NCBI GenBank assembly: GCA_035581425.1
Contig: DATJVP010000002.1
Span: forward strand, 5,371-69,370
Length of the DNA stretch: 64,000 nt
Source: DASZHJ01 sp035581425
Lineage (GTDB): Bacteria > Pseudomonadota > Alphaproteobacteria > ATCC43930 > CGMCC-115725
Direction of reading: 5' to 3'
Shown piece by piece: positions 48,767-56,803 of the stretch (the first letter of the stretch is position 1; each line of letters begins with the position of its first letter). Made by a program: the position numbers and the translations under genes. The notes beneath the pieces were generated by a model that was given only the letters and a program-made list of their open reading frames with translations, made no database searches and had not been told where the DNA came from.

Positions 48767-49561
48767 ATGGCAAAGACGGAGCGGATTCATCTGGTGATCG
48801 GAACCCCCTGCTACGGCGGGCAGGTCACCTCGCACTACGCGCAGTCCGTGCTGAAGCTGCAGCAGGCCTGTCTTGCGCGCTCGATCGAGCTCGGCTGGCT
48901 GATGTTCGGCGGCGATGCGCTGATCACGCGGGCGCGCGCCGAGGTGGTCGCGCATTTTCTCGCAGCACCCGACGTGACGCATCTCCTCTTCATCGATGCC
49001 GACATCGGCTTCGAGCCGGAGCAGGTCTTCCGCCTCCTCGATTTCGACGCCGAGGTGAGCGCGGCGGCCTACCCCGCGAAGATGATCGATTGGCAGCTCG
49101 CCCGGAACGCGATTCGCAGCGGCCATGCGAACCCGGAGGCGGCCTCACTGCGCTACGTCTTCGACGTCGCCGATCCCGCGCGGATCGTGACGCGAGCGGG
49201 CTTCATCCAGGCGCAATACGCGGGCACAGGCTTTTTAATGATCCGCCGCGGGGCGCTCCTCAAGCTCTGTGCCGCACATCCCGAGCTCAAGTACCGCAAG
49301 GTCGATTTCGGCGCGGACCCGCTGTCCGACGGCTCCTTCCGCTATGCGCTCTTCGAGTGCATGATCGATTCCGAGACCGGCCGCTACCTCTCCGAGGATT
49401 TCGCCTTCTGCCGACGCTGGAGCGCCTTGGGCGGCGAGATCTGGATCGACAGCCGCAGCAAGCTCACCCATTTCGGCTCGATGGCCTTCGCCGGCGATTT
49501 CTCGACCCAGATCGCCGCCGGGCCCGGCATGGCGCGTCCGCAGGAAGACGCGGCAGCCTAG
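48767..49561 (+). CDS. GT2-like glycosyltransferase-fold protein downstream of the tad operon
   Basis: 264 aa. It begins HLVIGTPCYGGQVTSHYAQSVLKLQQACLARSIELGW. The motif THLLFIDADIGFEPEQVFRLL contains the DxD-type metal/nucleotide-sugar site of GT-A enzymes. It continues with AAAYPAKMIDWQL, GTGFLMIRRGALLKL and SEDFAFCRRWSALGGEIWIDSRSKLTHFG, a catalytic-base ED region of GT2 enzymes. No membrane segment is evident. The ATG at 48767 gives a family-like start; upstream residues in frame are Arg/Pro-rich. It lies 159 bases after tadC on the same strand and might glycosylate pilin or a surface glycan; this is inference from position. Confidence 0.82.
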   Translation: MAKTERIHLVIGTPCYGGQVTSHYAQSVLKLQQACLARSIELGWLMFGGDALITRARAEVVAHFLAAPDVTHLLFIDADIGFEPEQVFRLLDFDAEVSAAAYPAKMIDWQLARNAIRSGHANPEAASLRYVFDVADPARIVTRAGFIQAQYAGTGFLMIRRGALLKLCAAHPELKYRKVDFGADPLSDGSFRYALFECMIDSETGRYLSEDFAFCRRWSALGGEIWIDSRSKLTHFGSMAFAGDFSTQIAAGPGMARPQEDAAA

Positions 49562-49634
49562 CCACCGACACATCGGTCCTCGTTTCTAAGCGAGCGCGAA
49601 GCCGCCGCGATCGTCAATGGCGCGCGCAGCCTCA

Positions 49635-49656
49635 TCGGCCGCGCGAGCGGGCGGCC
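49635..49656. terminator. GC-rich hairpin between convergent genes
   Basis: CGGCCG (49635-49640) and CGGCCG (49651-49656) form a 6-base stem with a 10-base loop in the 129-base gap between the convergent glycosyltransferase and glutathione-transferase genes. It has no T-run, so a shared bidirectional terminator is only a possibility. Confidence 0.3.
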
Positions 49657-49690
49657 GCCCCTTAGTCGCGGGATCAGGTGCTACGGCGCG

Positions 49691-50392
49691 CTATCGCTGG
49701 ACGCTCGCGGCGGATTGGCCGAAGAGGATCTTCTTCTCCTCCTCGGTCCGAATGCCCGGCGTCGGATTGATAGGCTTGCCCTTCTCGTAAGCGCGCACCG
49801 TCGCGGGTCGCGCCCTGATGGCCTCGAACCATCGCTTGAGGTTCGGAAAGTCCTCGATCCTCTGGCCCTGCCGCTCGTAGGGCACCGTCCAGGGATATGC
49901 TGCCATATCTGCAATCGAATACGCGCCCGCCAGGAACTCGCGATCCGCAAGACGCTTGTCCAACACGGCGTAGAGGCGGTTCGTCTCGCGGACGTAGCGG
50001 TCGATCGCGTAGGGGATCTTCTCCGGGGCGTATTGCGAGAAGTGGTGGTTCTGGCCCGCCATAGGTCCGAGCCCGCCCATCTGCCAGAATAGCCACTGCA
50101 GGGTCTCGACGCGGCCGCGCAGGTCCTTGGCGATGAACTTGCCCGTCTTCTCACCGAGGTAGAGCAGGATCGCGCCGGACTCGAAGACGCTAATGGGCCC
50201 GCCCTTGTCGACGGGCTCGTGGTCGACGATCGCGGGCATGCGATTGTTGGGGGCGATCTTCAGGAAATCCGGCTTGAATTGGTCGCCCTTCCCGATGTTC
50301 ACGGGGATGATCTCGTAAGGGAGACCCGTCTCCTCCAGGAACATGGTGATCTTGTGCCCGTTGGGCGTCGGCCAATAGTAGAGATCGATCAC
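49691..50392 (-). CDS. yfcG: Glutathione S-transferase family protein, YfcG/YghU-like
   Basis: 233 aa. It has the nucleophile-less Nu-class pattern MIDLYYWPTPNGHKITMFLEETGLPYEIIPVNIGKGDQFKPDFLKIAPNNRMPAIVDH, with Thr-Pro-Asn in the active site and PISVFESGAILLYLGEKTGKF for glutathione binding. The C-terminal half has GGLGPMAGQNHHFSQYAPEKIPYAIDRYVRET and DREFLAGAYSIADMAAYPW. YfcG in E. coli is a disulfide-bond oxidoreductase that binds two glutathione molecules. The assignment rests on this strong motif match. It is convergent with the glycosyltransferase gene and has no operon partner. Confidence 0.92.
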   Translation of the reverse strand: MIDLYYWPTPNGHKITMFLEETGLPYEIIPVNIGKGDQFKPDFLKIAPNNRMPAIVDHEPVDKGGPISVFESGAILLYLGEKTGKFIAKDLRGRVETLQWLFWQMGGLGPMAGQNHHFSQYAPEKIPYAIDRYVRETNRLYAVLDKRLADREFLAGAYSIADMAAYPWTVPYERQGQRIEDFPNLKRWFEAIRARPATVRAYEKGKPINPTPGIRTEEEKKILFGQSAASVQR

Positions 50393-50572
50393 GGCGGCGC
50401 TCTCCTCTCGAGATGCAACACGCCCTGCCCCGCCGACTTGAACGGCGTCGAGAGCGTTGCGGCTAGCGTTCAGGAGAGGGAACTATGGCCCGCAAAGCAG
50501 GGGAGCGGCAAGGCACGTGAAATGTGTGCCTTGCAAGACCGGAACGGAGCGGCGACGAGGCGCGGGGCCCCG

Positions 50573-52267
50573 TCAGCTCTTGGAGCCCTCCGCCACGTCC
50601 GTGCCCCTGGCGCGCACGACGATCGCGGTCTCGCCTGCCTTCTCCAGGCTATGGACGAGGGCGGAGGCGGCATCGCCCGAAAGCGAGCCCGTCCGCACCG
50701 TCCACCAGTCGCGGCCCTGGCGGTCGCGATCGGCGACGATCGAGAAATCCTTGAAGCCTTTGTTCGTGAGAATGTCGACTTCCTTGTGGGCGTTGCCCTC
50801 GAGCTGGAAGGCGCCGACCTGCACGACGGTCCGCCGCTCGCCGCTCTCGGCGGGCTTGGCGGGCGCCGGGGCCGGCGTCTCCTGGACGCTCGCGACCTCG
50901 GCCGCGGGCGTGGGCTTCTCGATCCCCGGGATGAACTGCACGGGCTCCGACGAGGCAAGCTGAATGGGGGCGCTGGGCTCTGCCGCGGCCTGCTGCGCGG
51001 GCGGCTGATCGGGAGCCGCCTCGGCGGGGGCCGCTGACTCCTGCTCGGGAGCGACAGGCTCAGGCGTCGGTGCGGGCGCAGCCGTGACTGGCTCGGGCGC
51101 CGGGGCCGGAGCGGAGGCAACGGGCTCGGGAGCCGAAGCCGGGACCGAGGCGACGGGTTCCGGAGCCGCATCCGGCACGGAGGCGACGGGCTCGGGAGCC
51201 GGATCCGGCACGGAAGCGACGGGCTCGGGCGCCGGGGTCGGCGCAGCGGAAAGGCGCTTCGGCGCGGGCACCGGAGCGGGCGGAAGCGGCTGCTCGGCAA
51301 CCGGGGCCTGCGGGGACTTCGGCCCCTTTCCGGGCGCCGGAGACGGCGAGTCCGCAACCGAGGGACCATTCGTGGTGACGGTGGGCTCGTTCGCGCCGCG
51401 CGCCGCGCGGACGTCGGCGCCGAGGATCGCGGCGGTGCGGCCGACGTCGTCGAGCGAGCGCAGGAGCGCGTAATAGGCGAGGTTGTTGCGCACCGCGCCC
51501 TCGTCGAGATCGCTGCGCGCGACCGAGGCGGCGTGGTCGGGATCGCCGGAGAGCCCGTAGACGAGGGCGAGGTTCTGCCGGTTGCGGGCGCTGGCGCCGG
51601 GGCGTGCGACGAGCTCGCTCAGCGTCGCGATCGAGCCGTTATAGTCGCCGGCAAGCGCCTGCGAGAGACCGAGGTTGTTGCGTAGGCTGAGAGAGTCCGG
51701 CGCGAGGCTCAGGCCTTTGCGATAGTCCTGCACCGCGAGGTCGTGCCGGCCCGCGAGATCGTGCGCCACACCGAGCGCGTTGTAGATCTTGGGATCGTTC
51801 GGCTTCTTCGCGACCGCGACCTCGAGATGCGAGAGCGCGAGCTGCGGCTTGCCGAGGCCCAGCAGCACATTCCCCATGCCGCGATGCAAATCGGGGTCGT
51901 CCGGGCTGATCGCGAGCGCCGCGCGATAAGCTTCGGCCGCCTCGGTATAGGACTGCATCTGCGCCAGCGTCTCGCCGAGCCGCGAGAGCGGCACCGTGTC
52001 CTTCGGCGAGATCTCGTGAGCGCGGCGATAGAGGCTCACTGCGGTTGCGGGGTCGCCGGCGGCTCGCGTGCTGTCGGCGACCCTGACGAGCGTATCCATG
52101 CTCTGGTCGGGCGTTAGCTGCGAGGGAAGGCCGGAGGTGGCCCGGGTTCCCGCCTGCTGGGGCGTCGTCCCGCAGGCAGCAAGGGCCAAAGCGACGGTAA
52201 GCGTCAGCGGCCGCAGAATCGGCATGCGGCGGCGGATGCGAGAGCGCGAGGTCTGGGTCTGAGGCAC
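50573..52267 (-). CDS. TPR lipoprotein with C-terminal SPOR domain (TadD-like N-terminal part)
   Basis: 564 aa starting at GTG 52267, preceded by GGGAG with 7-base spacing. A signal peptide with lipobox ALAAC places Cys32 as the lipidation site. Residues 45-260 hold about five TPR units (SLYRRAHEISPKDTVPLSRLGETLAQMQSYTEAAEAYRAALAISPDDPDLHRGMGNVLLGLG...). A Pro/Ala-rich linker with 11-residue repeats (APEPVASVPDP) spans roughly 310-440. The end, RRTVVQVGAFQLEGNAHKEVDILTNKGF...WWTVRTGSLSGDAASALVHSLEKAG, is a peptidoglycan-binding SPOR domain. The TPR part resembles TadD, a pilotin-like Tad protein, but SPOR is unusual for TadD. It may anchor an assembly to denuded septal or polar peptidoglycan. 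Confidence 0.85.
   Translation of the reverse strand: MPQTQTSRSRIRRRMPILRPLTLTVALALAACGTTPQQAGTRATSGLPSQLTPDQSMDTLVRVADSTRAAGDPATAVSLYRRAHEISPKDTVPLSRLGETLAQMQSYTEAAEAYRAALAISPDDPDLHRGMGNVLLGLGKPQLALSHLEVAVAKKPNDPKIYNALGVAHDLAGRHDLAVQDYRKGLSLAPDSLSLRNNLGLSQALAGDYNGSIATLSELVARPGASARNRQNLALVYGLSGDPDHAASVARSDLDEGAVRNNLAYYALLRSLDDVGRTAAILGADVRAARGANEPTVTTNGPSVADSPSPAPGKGPKSPQAPVAEQPLPPAPVPAPKRLSAAPTPAPEPVASVPDPAPEPVASVPDAAPEPVASVPASAPEPVASAPAPAPEPVTAAPAPTPEPVAPEQESAAPAEAAPDQPPAQQAAAEPSAPIQLASSEPVQFIPGIEKPTPAAEVASVQETPAPAPAKPAESGERRTVVQVGAFQLEGNAHKEVDILTNKGFKDFSIVADRDRQGRDWWTVRTGSLSGDAASALVHSLEKAGETAIVVRARGTDVAEGSKS
51070..51250 (-). repeat. 33-base coding repeats in the Pro/Ala linker
   Basis: About five tandem 33-base units encode PEPVASxPxxA. 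They differ by a few bases, mostly silent. The repeat lies in frame inside the TPR-SPOR lipoprotein gene and forms its extended linker; it is a protein repeat, not a mobile or CRISPR element. Confidence 0.8.
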
Positions 52268-52453
52268 GGTTAATCTCCCTGCCCCTAGTTTCCGTCGAGT
52301 TTCCCTACCAATTGGTTAATGCGGCGCGTCTATCCGTGCAAAAGCATGTGATATTTTCGGGGCTTTCCGGCCACGCACCAATGGCTTACGTACGAGAGTG
52401 ACGTGCTCGTGGCAATTAACCCTAGCGCCTCGCCAACCAGCAGTCGTTGCGGC
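52268..52453. promoter_or_regulatory. Intergenic region before the TPR-SPOR gene
   Basis: 186 bases precede the leftward TPR-SPOR gene and hold its promoter; the DUF1345 gene ends here on the same strand. It is richer in A/T than flanking genes, with two TTAA tetranucleotides (in TTGGTTAATG and GCAATTAACCC). No terminator hairpin with a T-run was found for the DUF1345 gene. Confidence 0.3.
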
Positions 52454-53131
52454 TCAGAGCGCGTTCACAAGAAAATTGACGGTGAGCGCGAGGACGACCG
52501 TGTTGAAGAAGAAGGAGAGCACGCCATGCACGGTCGCGACGCGGCGCACGTGCTTGCCCGTGATCTGCACGTCCGAGACCTGACAGGTCATCCCGATCAC
52601 CAGCGAGAAATAGACGAAGTCCCAGAATTCGGGCGTGAGGTCGCCGCCGGGAAAGATCAGGCCGCCGGCATCGACGCCACGCGCGGGCCTGTCGCCGTAA
52701 TAGGCGTGCATGTAATGCACCGCGAATACGAAATGGACGACCATCCAGGAGGCGACGACCACGCCGCCCGCCAATGCGATCCGCAGCGAAAGGGTCGATG
52801 CCGCCCCGGCCGGCTCCTTCCCGAGGAGTGCGCCCGCCTCGGCCAGGCTCGCGATCGCCGCGAGGACAACGAATATCTGGATGACCCAAAGGCTCGGATC
52901 GTTGATGCGCGCACGCGCGCGCAGGCGATCGGCGGAAGCGCCGCCGACGGCGGCGGAGAGCAGCGACAGGAACATCACGACCATGCCGATCCAGCCGGCG
53001 CCGCCGCGCTTGGCGATCCCCCACGCTTCCGGCAGCAGGAGAAAGATGGCCCAGCCGAACCCCACGCTCAAACAGAGGCGCAGCCCAGGATGGACTCCGA
53101 AGACGTATCTGGAGAGCGGAGGGATACGCAT
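52454..53131 (-). CDS. DUF1345 family membrane protein
   Basis: 225 aa with about five hydrophobic helices. Landmarks match DUF1345: LCLSVGFGWAIFLLLPE, the conserved VVHFVFAVHYMHAYYGD with His and Tyr residues, GGLIFPGGDLTPEFWDFVYFSLVIGMTCQVSDVQITGKHVRRVATVHGVLSFFFNTVVLALTVNFL. The function of the family is unknown. The ATG at 53131 is used because sequence upstream in frame is not family-like. Codon use is like the neighbours. Confidence 0.9.
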   Translation of the reverse strand: MRIPPLSRYVFGVHPGLRLCLSVGFGWAIFLLLPEAWGIAKRGGAGWIGMVVMFLSLLSAAVGGASADRLRARARINDPSLWVIQIFVVLAAIASLAEAGALLGKEPAGAASTLSLRIALAGGVVVASWMVVHFVFAVHYMHAYYGDRPARGVDAGGLIFPGGDLTPEFWDFVYFSLVIGMTCQVSDVQITGKHVRRVATVHGVLSFFFNTVVLALTVNFLVNAL

Positions 53132-53300
53132 GGGCGGAAGGACGCATTTCCCCGGCTTTGCAGCAGCCTCCGCATGCGGGAGCGAGAGACTGCGCTCGAC
53201 GTCGCGTGGGACTCTTCCCGGCATTTCGATTTCTGGCAAGGCCGAACGACCGATTTCCGGCGCTTTCGCGCCCGGATGAACCCCGGCCTGATTCCGCCGA

Positions 53301-54368
53301 TCAGCCGCCTTTGAGGATGCGCTCCGCCTGCTCCCAGCCGAGCCGCGCCAGAACTTTGGCTCGCGCACCCGCTTCGTGTGCGCGAGCGCTTGCCGCCGTG
53401 CCCTCGCGGACGCGGCCCATGATCCCCTGCAGGATCGCCGCCAGGCGAAACATGTTGTAGGCCATGTAGAAGTCCCAATTCGGGATCTCTGCGCGACCCG
53501 TGCGGCGGCAATAGGCCTCGCGGTACTCGGCCTCCGAGGGAATGCCGAGCGCTCCGAGATCGTGCCCGCCCAACCCGCGAAAGGCCGCGGGGGGAAGGCG
53601 CCACGCCATCGCGTGGTAAGCGAAATCGCCGAGAGGATTTCCGAGCGTCGAGAGTTCCCAGTCGAGAACGGCGAGGACGCGGGGCTCGCTCGGGTGGAAG
53701 ATCATGTTGTCGAGGCGGAAGTCGCCGTGGACGATCGCGGTTTGATCGTCCGCCGGCACGTTCCTCGGCAGCCACTCGATGAGCCGGTCCATCGGCTCGA
53801 TCCGTTCGGTCTCGGAGGCGCGATACTGCTTCGTCCAGCGATCGATCTGGCGCATGAAGTAGTTTCCGGGCTTCCCGAAATCCGCGAGGCCGATCGCGGC
53901 GTAGTCGATCGTGTGAAGCTGCGCGATCGTGGTGTTCATGGCGTCGTAGATTTTTCCGCGCTCGGCACGTCCCACCTCCGGCACGGTCGGATCCCAGAAG
54001 ACGCGGCCTGCGACGTAGTCCATGACATAGAAGGCGGTGCCGACAATGCTCTCGTCCAGGCAGAGCGCATGGGTCCGCGGCACCGGAAAGCCGGTCCGCC
54101 CGAGCGCGGAGATGACGCGGTACTCGCGGTCGACGGCGTGCGCGGAGGGCAAGAGCTTGCCCGGCGGCTTCCGGCGCAACACGTATCCCGCGGCGGGCGT
54201 CCTCAGACGGTAGGTCGGGTTCGACTGGCCCCCGCGGAACTGCTCGACCGAGAGCGGGCCCACGAATCCCTCGACGTTTGCGCGCATCCAGGCCTCGAGC
54301 GGCGCCACCTCGAAGCGGAGCCGCTCGGCCACGGGCATGGTACCGACGAATTCCCCGGTGTCGCTCAT
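53301..54368 (-). CDS. Phosphotransferase (aminoglycoside/acyl-CoA dehydrogenase-associated kinase-like) family protein
   Basis: 355 aa APH-fold kinase-like protein. It contains QFRGGQSNPTYRL (nucleotide-binding Gly loop), YVLRRKPPGKLLPSAHAVDREYRVISALG with the ATP-binding Lys and downstream Glu, the catalytic loop IVHGDFRLDNMIFHP (H-G-D-x-R-x-D-N, with the catalytic Asp) and AVLDWELSTLGNPLGDFAYH (DWE metal motif). This is the family fused to or associated with acyl-CoA dehydrogenases (ACAD10/11-like), where it is proposed to phosphorylate 4-hydroxy acids. No acyl-CoA dehydrogenase is adjacent here. It is divergent from the nadX-type gene. Confidence 0.92.
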   Translation of the reverse strand: MSDTGEFVGTMPVAERLRFEVAPLEAWMRANVEGFVGPLSVEQFRGGQSNPTYRLRTPAAGYVLRRKPPGKLLPSAHAVDREYRVISALGRTGFPVPRTHALCLDESIVGTAFYVMDYVAGRVFWDPTVPEVGRAERGKIYDAMNTTIAQLHTIDYAAIGLADFGKPGNYFMRQIDRWTKQYRASETERIEPMDRLIEWLPRNVPADDQTAIVHGDFRLDNMIFHPSEPRVLAVLDWELSTLGNPLGDFAYHAMAWRLPPAAFRGLGGHDLGALGIPSEAEYREAYCRRTGRAEIPNWDFYMAYNMFRLAAILQGIMGRVREGTAASARAHEAGARAKVLARLGWEQAERILKGG

Positions 54369-54485
54369 TCCCTCTGTCGCCGATCCGTCGAGCCGATGGC
54401 GTCATAGATATCGAAACCAAGGGGCTTGGCAAATCGGATTTCCGGCTGCGATGCTGGTGCCGGCGATGATGCAGGGGTGCGGCCC

Positions 54486-55295
54486 ATGGGCGGACTCACG
54501 GTCGGTATCGGCGGGTTGGGAGCGATCGGATTGCCGGTGGCGCGATGGCTTGCGGGCAGGCCGCCGGGCCTCGCGCTCGCGGCGATTTCCGCACGCGACC
54601 AGAAGCGCGCGAGGGAGCGCCTCGAGACGGCGGGGATCGAAGCGCCGGTGGTGCCCGCGGACGCGCTCGCGGAGCGCGCGCAGGTGGTGATCGAGTGTCT
54701 CCCGGCCGCCGCTTTCGACAGCATTGCCGTGCCGGCGGTTCGCGCGGGACGCACGCTTCTGGTGCTGAGCGTGGGCGCGCTCCTCGATCGCCTGGCGCTC
54801 GTGGAGGAAGCGCGCCGGACGGGCGCGCGCATCATCGTGCCGACGGGCGCGCTCCTCGGCCTCGACGCGGTGCGCGCGGCGGCGCAAGGCAAGATCCACT
54901 CCGTGACGCTCGTGACACGAAAGCCCCCGGGCGGGCTCGTGGGCGCACCCTATCTCGAGGAGCGCGGCATCTCGCTCGAGGGTCTCGCGGCACCGCTCAG
55001 GGTCTTTGCGGGCACTGCGCGCGAGGGCGCTCGGGGATTTCCCGCGAACGTCAATGTCGCGGCGGCGCTCGCGCTGGCGGGCATCGGACCCGACGCGACG
55101 GCACTCGAGATCTGGGCCGATCCCGGCGTCACCCGCAACACCCACCGCATCGAGGTCGAGGCCGACAGCACGCGCTTCACGATGACGATCGAGGGCGTCC
55201 CGTCCGAGGAGAACCCCCGCACCGGCAAACTCACCCCGTTGAGCGTGATCGCCTGCCTCAAAGGCCTGGTCGAGCCGTTGCGGGTTGGCACCTGA
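54486..55295 (+). CDS. nadX: L-aspartate dehydrogenase-like protein
   Basis: 269 aa. The N-terminal Rossmann fold LTVGIGGLGAIGLPVARWLAG is followed by VIECLPAAAFDSIAVPAVRAGRTLLVLSVGALLD, the family's PTGALLGLDAVRAA, GFPANVNVAAALALAGIG with the catalytic-site Asn, and HRIEVEADSTRFTMTIEGVPSEENPRTGKLTPLSVIACLKGL. This matches aspartate dehydrogenase (NadX), which makes iminoaspartate from aspartate for NAD synthesis or nitrogen metabolism. The start is ATG 54486; a further upstream Met gives a non-conserved tail. No nadA/nadC is adjacent, so a catabolic role with the downstream ABC importer is conceivable but not shown. Confidence 0.88.
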   Translation: MGGLTVGIGGLGAIGLPVARWLAGRPPGLALAAISARDQKRARERLETAGIEAPVVPADALAERAQVVIECLPAAAFDSIAVPAVRAGRTLLVLSVGALLDRLALVEEARRTGARIIVPTGALLGLDAVRAAAQGKIHSVTLVTRKPPGGLVGAPYLEERGISLEGLAAPLRVFAGTAREGARGFPANVNVAAALALAGIGPDATALEIWADPGVTRNTHRIEVEADSTRFTMTIEGVPSEENPRTGKLTPLSVIACLKGLVEPLRVGT

Positions 55296-55353
55296 GCCCG
55301 CACTAAAACCTCTCGACTAAGGCTCTGCTACAAGGCATATAGGTGCAAAAATA

Positions 55354-55388
55354 TGCTTCGCTTACGTCGCTGCGTCAGTAAGCAAGCA
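55354..55388 (+). promoter_or_regulatory. Hairpin in the leader of the ABC transporter operon
   Basis: TGCTTCGCTTAC (55354-55365) pairs with GTAAGCAAGCA (55378-55388), with one bulged base and a 12-base loop. It sits in the 159-base AT-richer gap 67 bases before the solute-binding protein gene. It may be an operator (repeat in DNA) or a leader RNA structure. No riboswitch family is recognisable. Confidence 0.4.
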
Positions 55389-55454
55389 AGGCTACACTCG
55401 ATCTATTCGGGTCCGTGTTGAAGCCAAACGAATAACCGCCTGGGGAGGCACACG

Positions 55455-56708
55455 ATGAAGAAGACGACGTTCTCGACAGTATTTCCGCGCCGTACGCTCC
55501 TTAAGGCCGGCGTGGCGGCCAGTGCGTTACAGGTCGCGTCACCCTTCATTCTCACCGCTCGCGGCGAAACCCCGATCAAAATCGGAATGGTCAATCCGCT
55601 GACCGGCGTGCTTTCGGCGCTCGCGAAAAGCGAATTGGACGGCGCCCAGTATGCCGAGGCCGAAATCAACAAGAAGGGCGGAATCCTGGGCCGCCCGGTC
55701 CAGCTCTTGGTCGAAGACTCCGCCAATGACGTCGGCACCGGCGTGCAGAAGACGCGCAAGCTCATCGACCGCGATCAGGTGGACGTGATTCTCGGCGACG
55801 TGAACTCCGGCATCGCCGCGGCGATGGCACAGGTGACGGCCGAGAAGAAGGTATTCCACATCGTTCCCGGCGGTCATACCGACACCATTACGGGCGTCGA
55901 CTGCAAATGGAACGTCTTCCGCGTTTGCAACGACACCACGATGGACACTTCGGCGATTACGCCGGAGCTGGTTAAGCGCTTCGGCAAGAAGTGGTTCTTC
56001 ATCACCCCGGATTACGCCTACGGCCACTCTCTCCAGGACGGCTTCATCAAGGCCCTGAAGAAGCTCGGCGGGACCTACGACGGCGACTACCTCCCGATCA
56101 ACAACACCGATTTCTCCGCGACCCTGATCAAGGCCAAGGGCTACAAGCCCGACGTATTGCTCAACAACATGGGAGGCCTCACGCAGATCAACTGCATGAA
56201 GCAGATCGTCCAATTCGGCCTGCAAAAGGAGATGGCCTTGGGCGGAGCGCTGTTCGAGTTCGAGACGGTGAAAGCGCTGCAGCCCGATGCCCAGGCGGGT
56301 TGGTGGGTCATGGAGTGGTGGTGGGATCAGCCGAAGGTCCCGGAGGTCGTCAAGTTCGTTGCGGATTACCGCGCCACCGCGAAAAAGACGCCTTCTGCCC
56401 GCGATTGGTTCGGCTACGTCTCCATGCACACGGTGCGCGTCGCAGCCGAGAAGGCCAAATCGCTCGAGGGCCCCAAGCTCGCCAAGATCATGGAGGACTT
56501 GGAGCTGCCGCGCGACGTGGCATTGCAGGCGGCTGCGGTACGCTATCGCGCCGGCGACCACGAGCTCATGCCCACCATCTTCGTCGGCCAGGTGCACCCG
56601 CCCAAGGCAGGCCCGGACGACGTTTTCTCGATCGAAGCGGAGATACCCGGCGTCGAGGCCGCGGGACCCGTCGAAGATACCGGCTGCAAGATGGTTCATC
56701 CGGCCTGA
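55455..56708 (+). CDS. ABC transporter substrate-binding protein, branched-chain amino-acid (HAAT) type
   Basis: 417 aa. The N-terminus has a twin-arginine signal (FPRRTLLKAGVAASALQVA, mature start near residue 37 after ARG/GET). The Peripla_BP_6 fold starts IKIGMVNPLTGVLSALAKSELDGAQYAEAEINKKGGILGRPVQLLVEDSANDVGTGVQKTRKLIDRDQVDVILG, with a hinge and second lobe WFFITPDYAYGHSLQDGFIKALKKLGGTYDGDYLPINNTDFSATLIKAK. The ligand is amino acids, amides or aromatic acids; the pocket residues do not settle it. GGGGAGG lies upstream of the ATG. It is the first gene of a complete five-gene importer. Confidence 0.93.
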   Translation: MKKTTFSTVFPRRTLLKAGVAASALQVASPFILTARGETPIKIGMVNPLTGVLSALAKSELDGAQYAEAEINKKGGILGRPVQLLVEDSANDVGTGVQKTRKLIDRDQVDVILGDVNSGIAAAMAQVTAEKKVFHIVPGGHTDTITGVDCKWNVFRVCNDTTMDTSAITPELVKRFGKKWFFITPDYAYGHSLQDGFIKALKKLGGTYDGDYLPINNTDFSATLIKAKGYKPDVLLNNMGGLTQINCMKQIVQFGLQKEMALGGALFEFETVKALQPDAQAGWWVMEWWWDQPKVPEVVKFVADYRATAKKTPSARDWFGYVSMHTVRVAAEKAKSLEGPKLAKIMEDLELPRDVALQAAAVRYRAGDHELMPTIFVGQVHPPKAGPDDVFSIEAEIPGVEAAGPVEDTGCKMVHPA

Positions 56709-56803
56709 GCGGGCCGCCGAAACCCGTGCCTCCGATGCGCGGCTTCGAGCCGGCGTCGGAGGCTCCGGGTTCCGGTTGACGGGACCCAGCGGCGAACCCT
56801 CCC

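Noticed and set aside
51070..51250. CRISPR-like or minisatellite array
   Set aside because: 33-base units encode an in-frame Pro/Ala linker of the TPR-SPOR lipoprotein.
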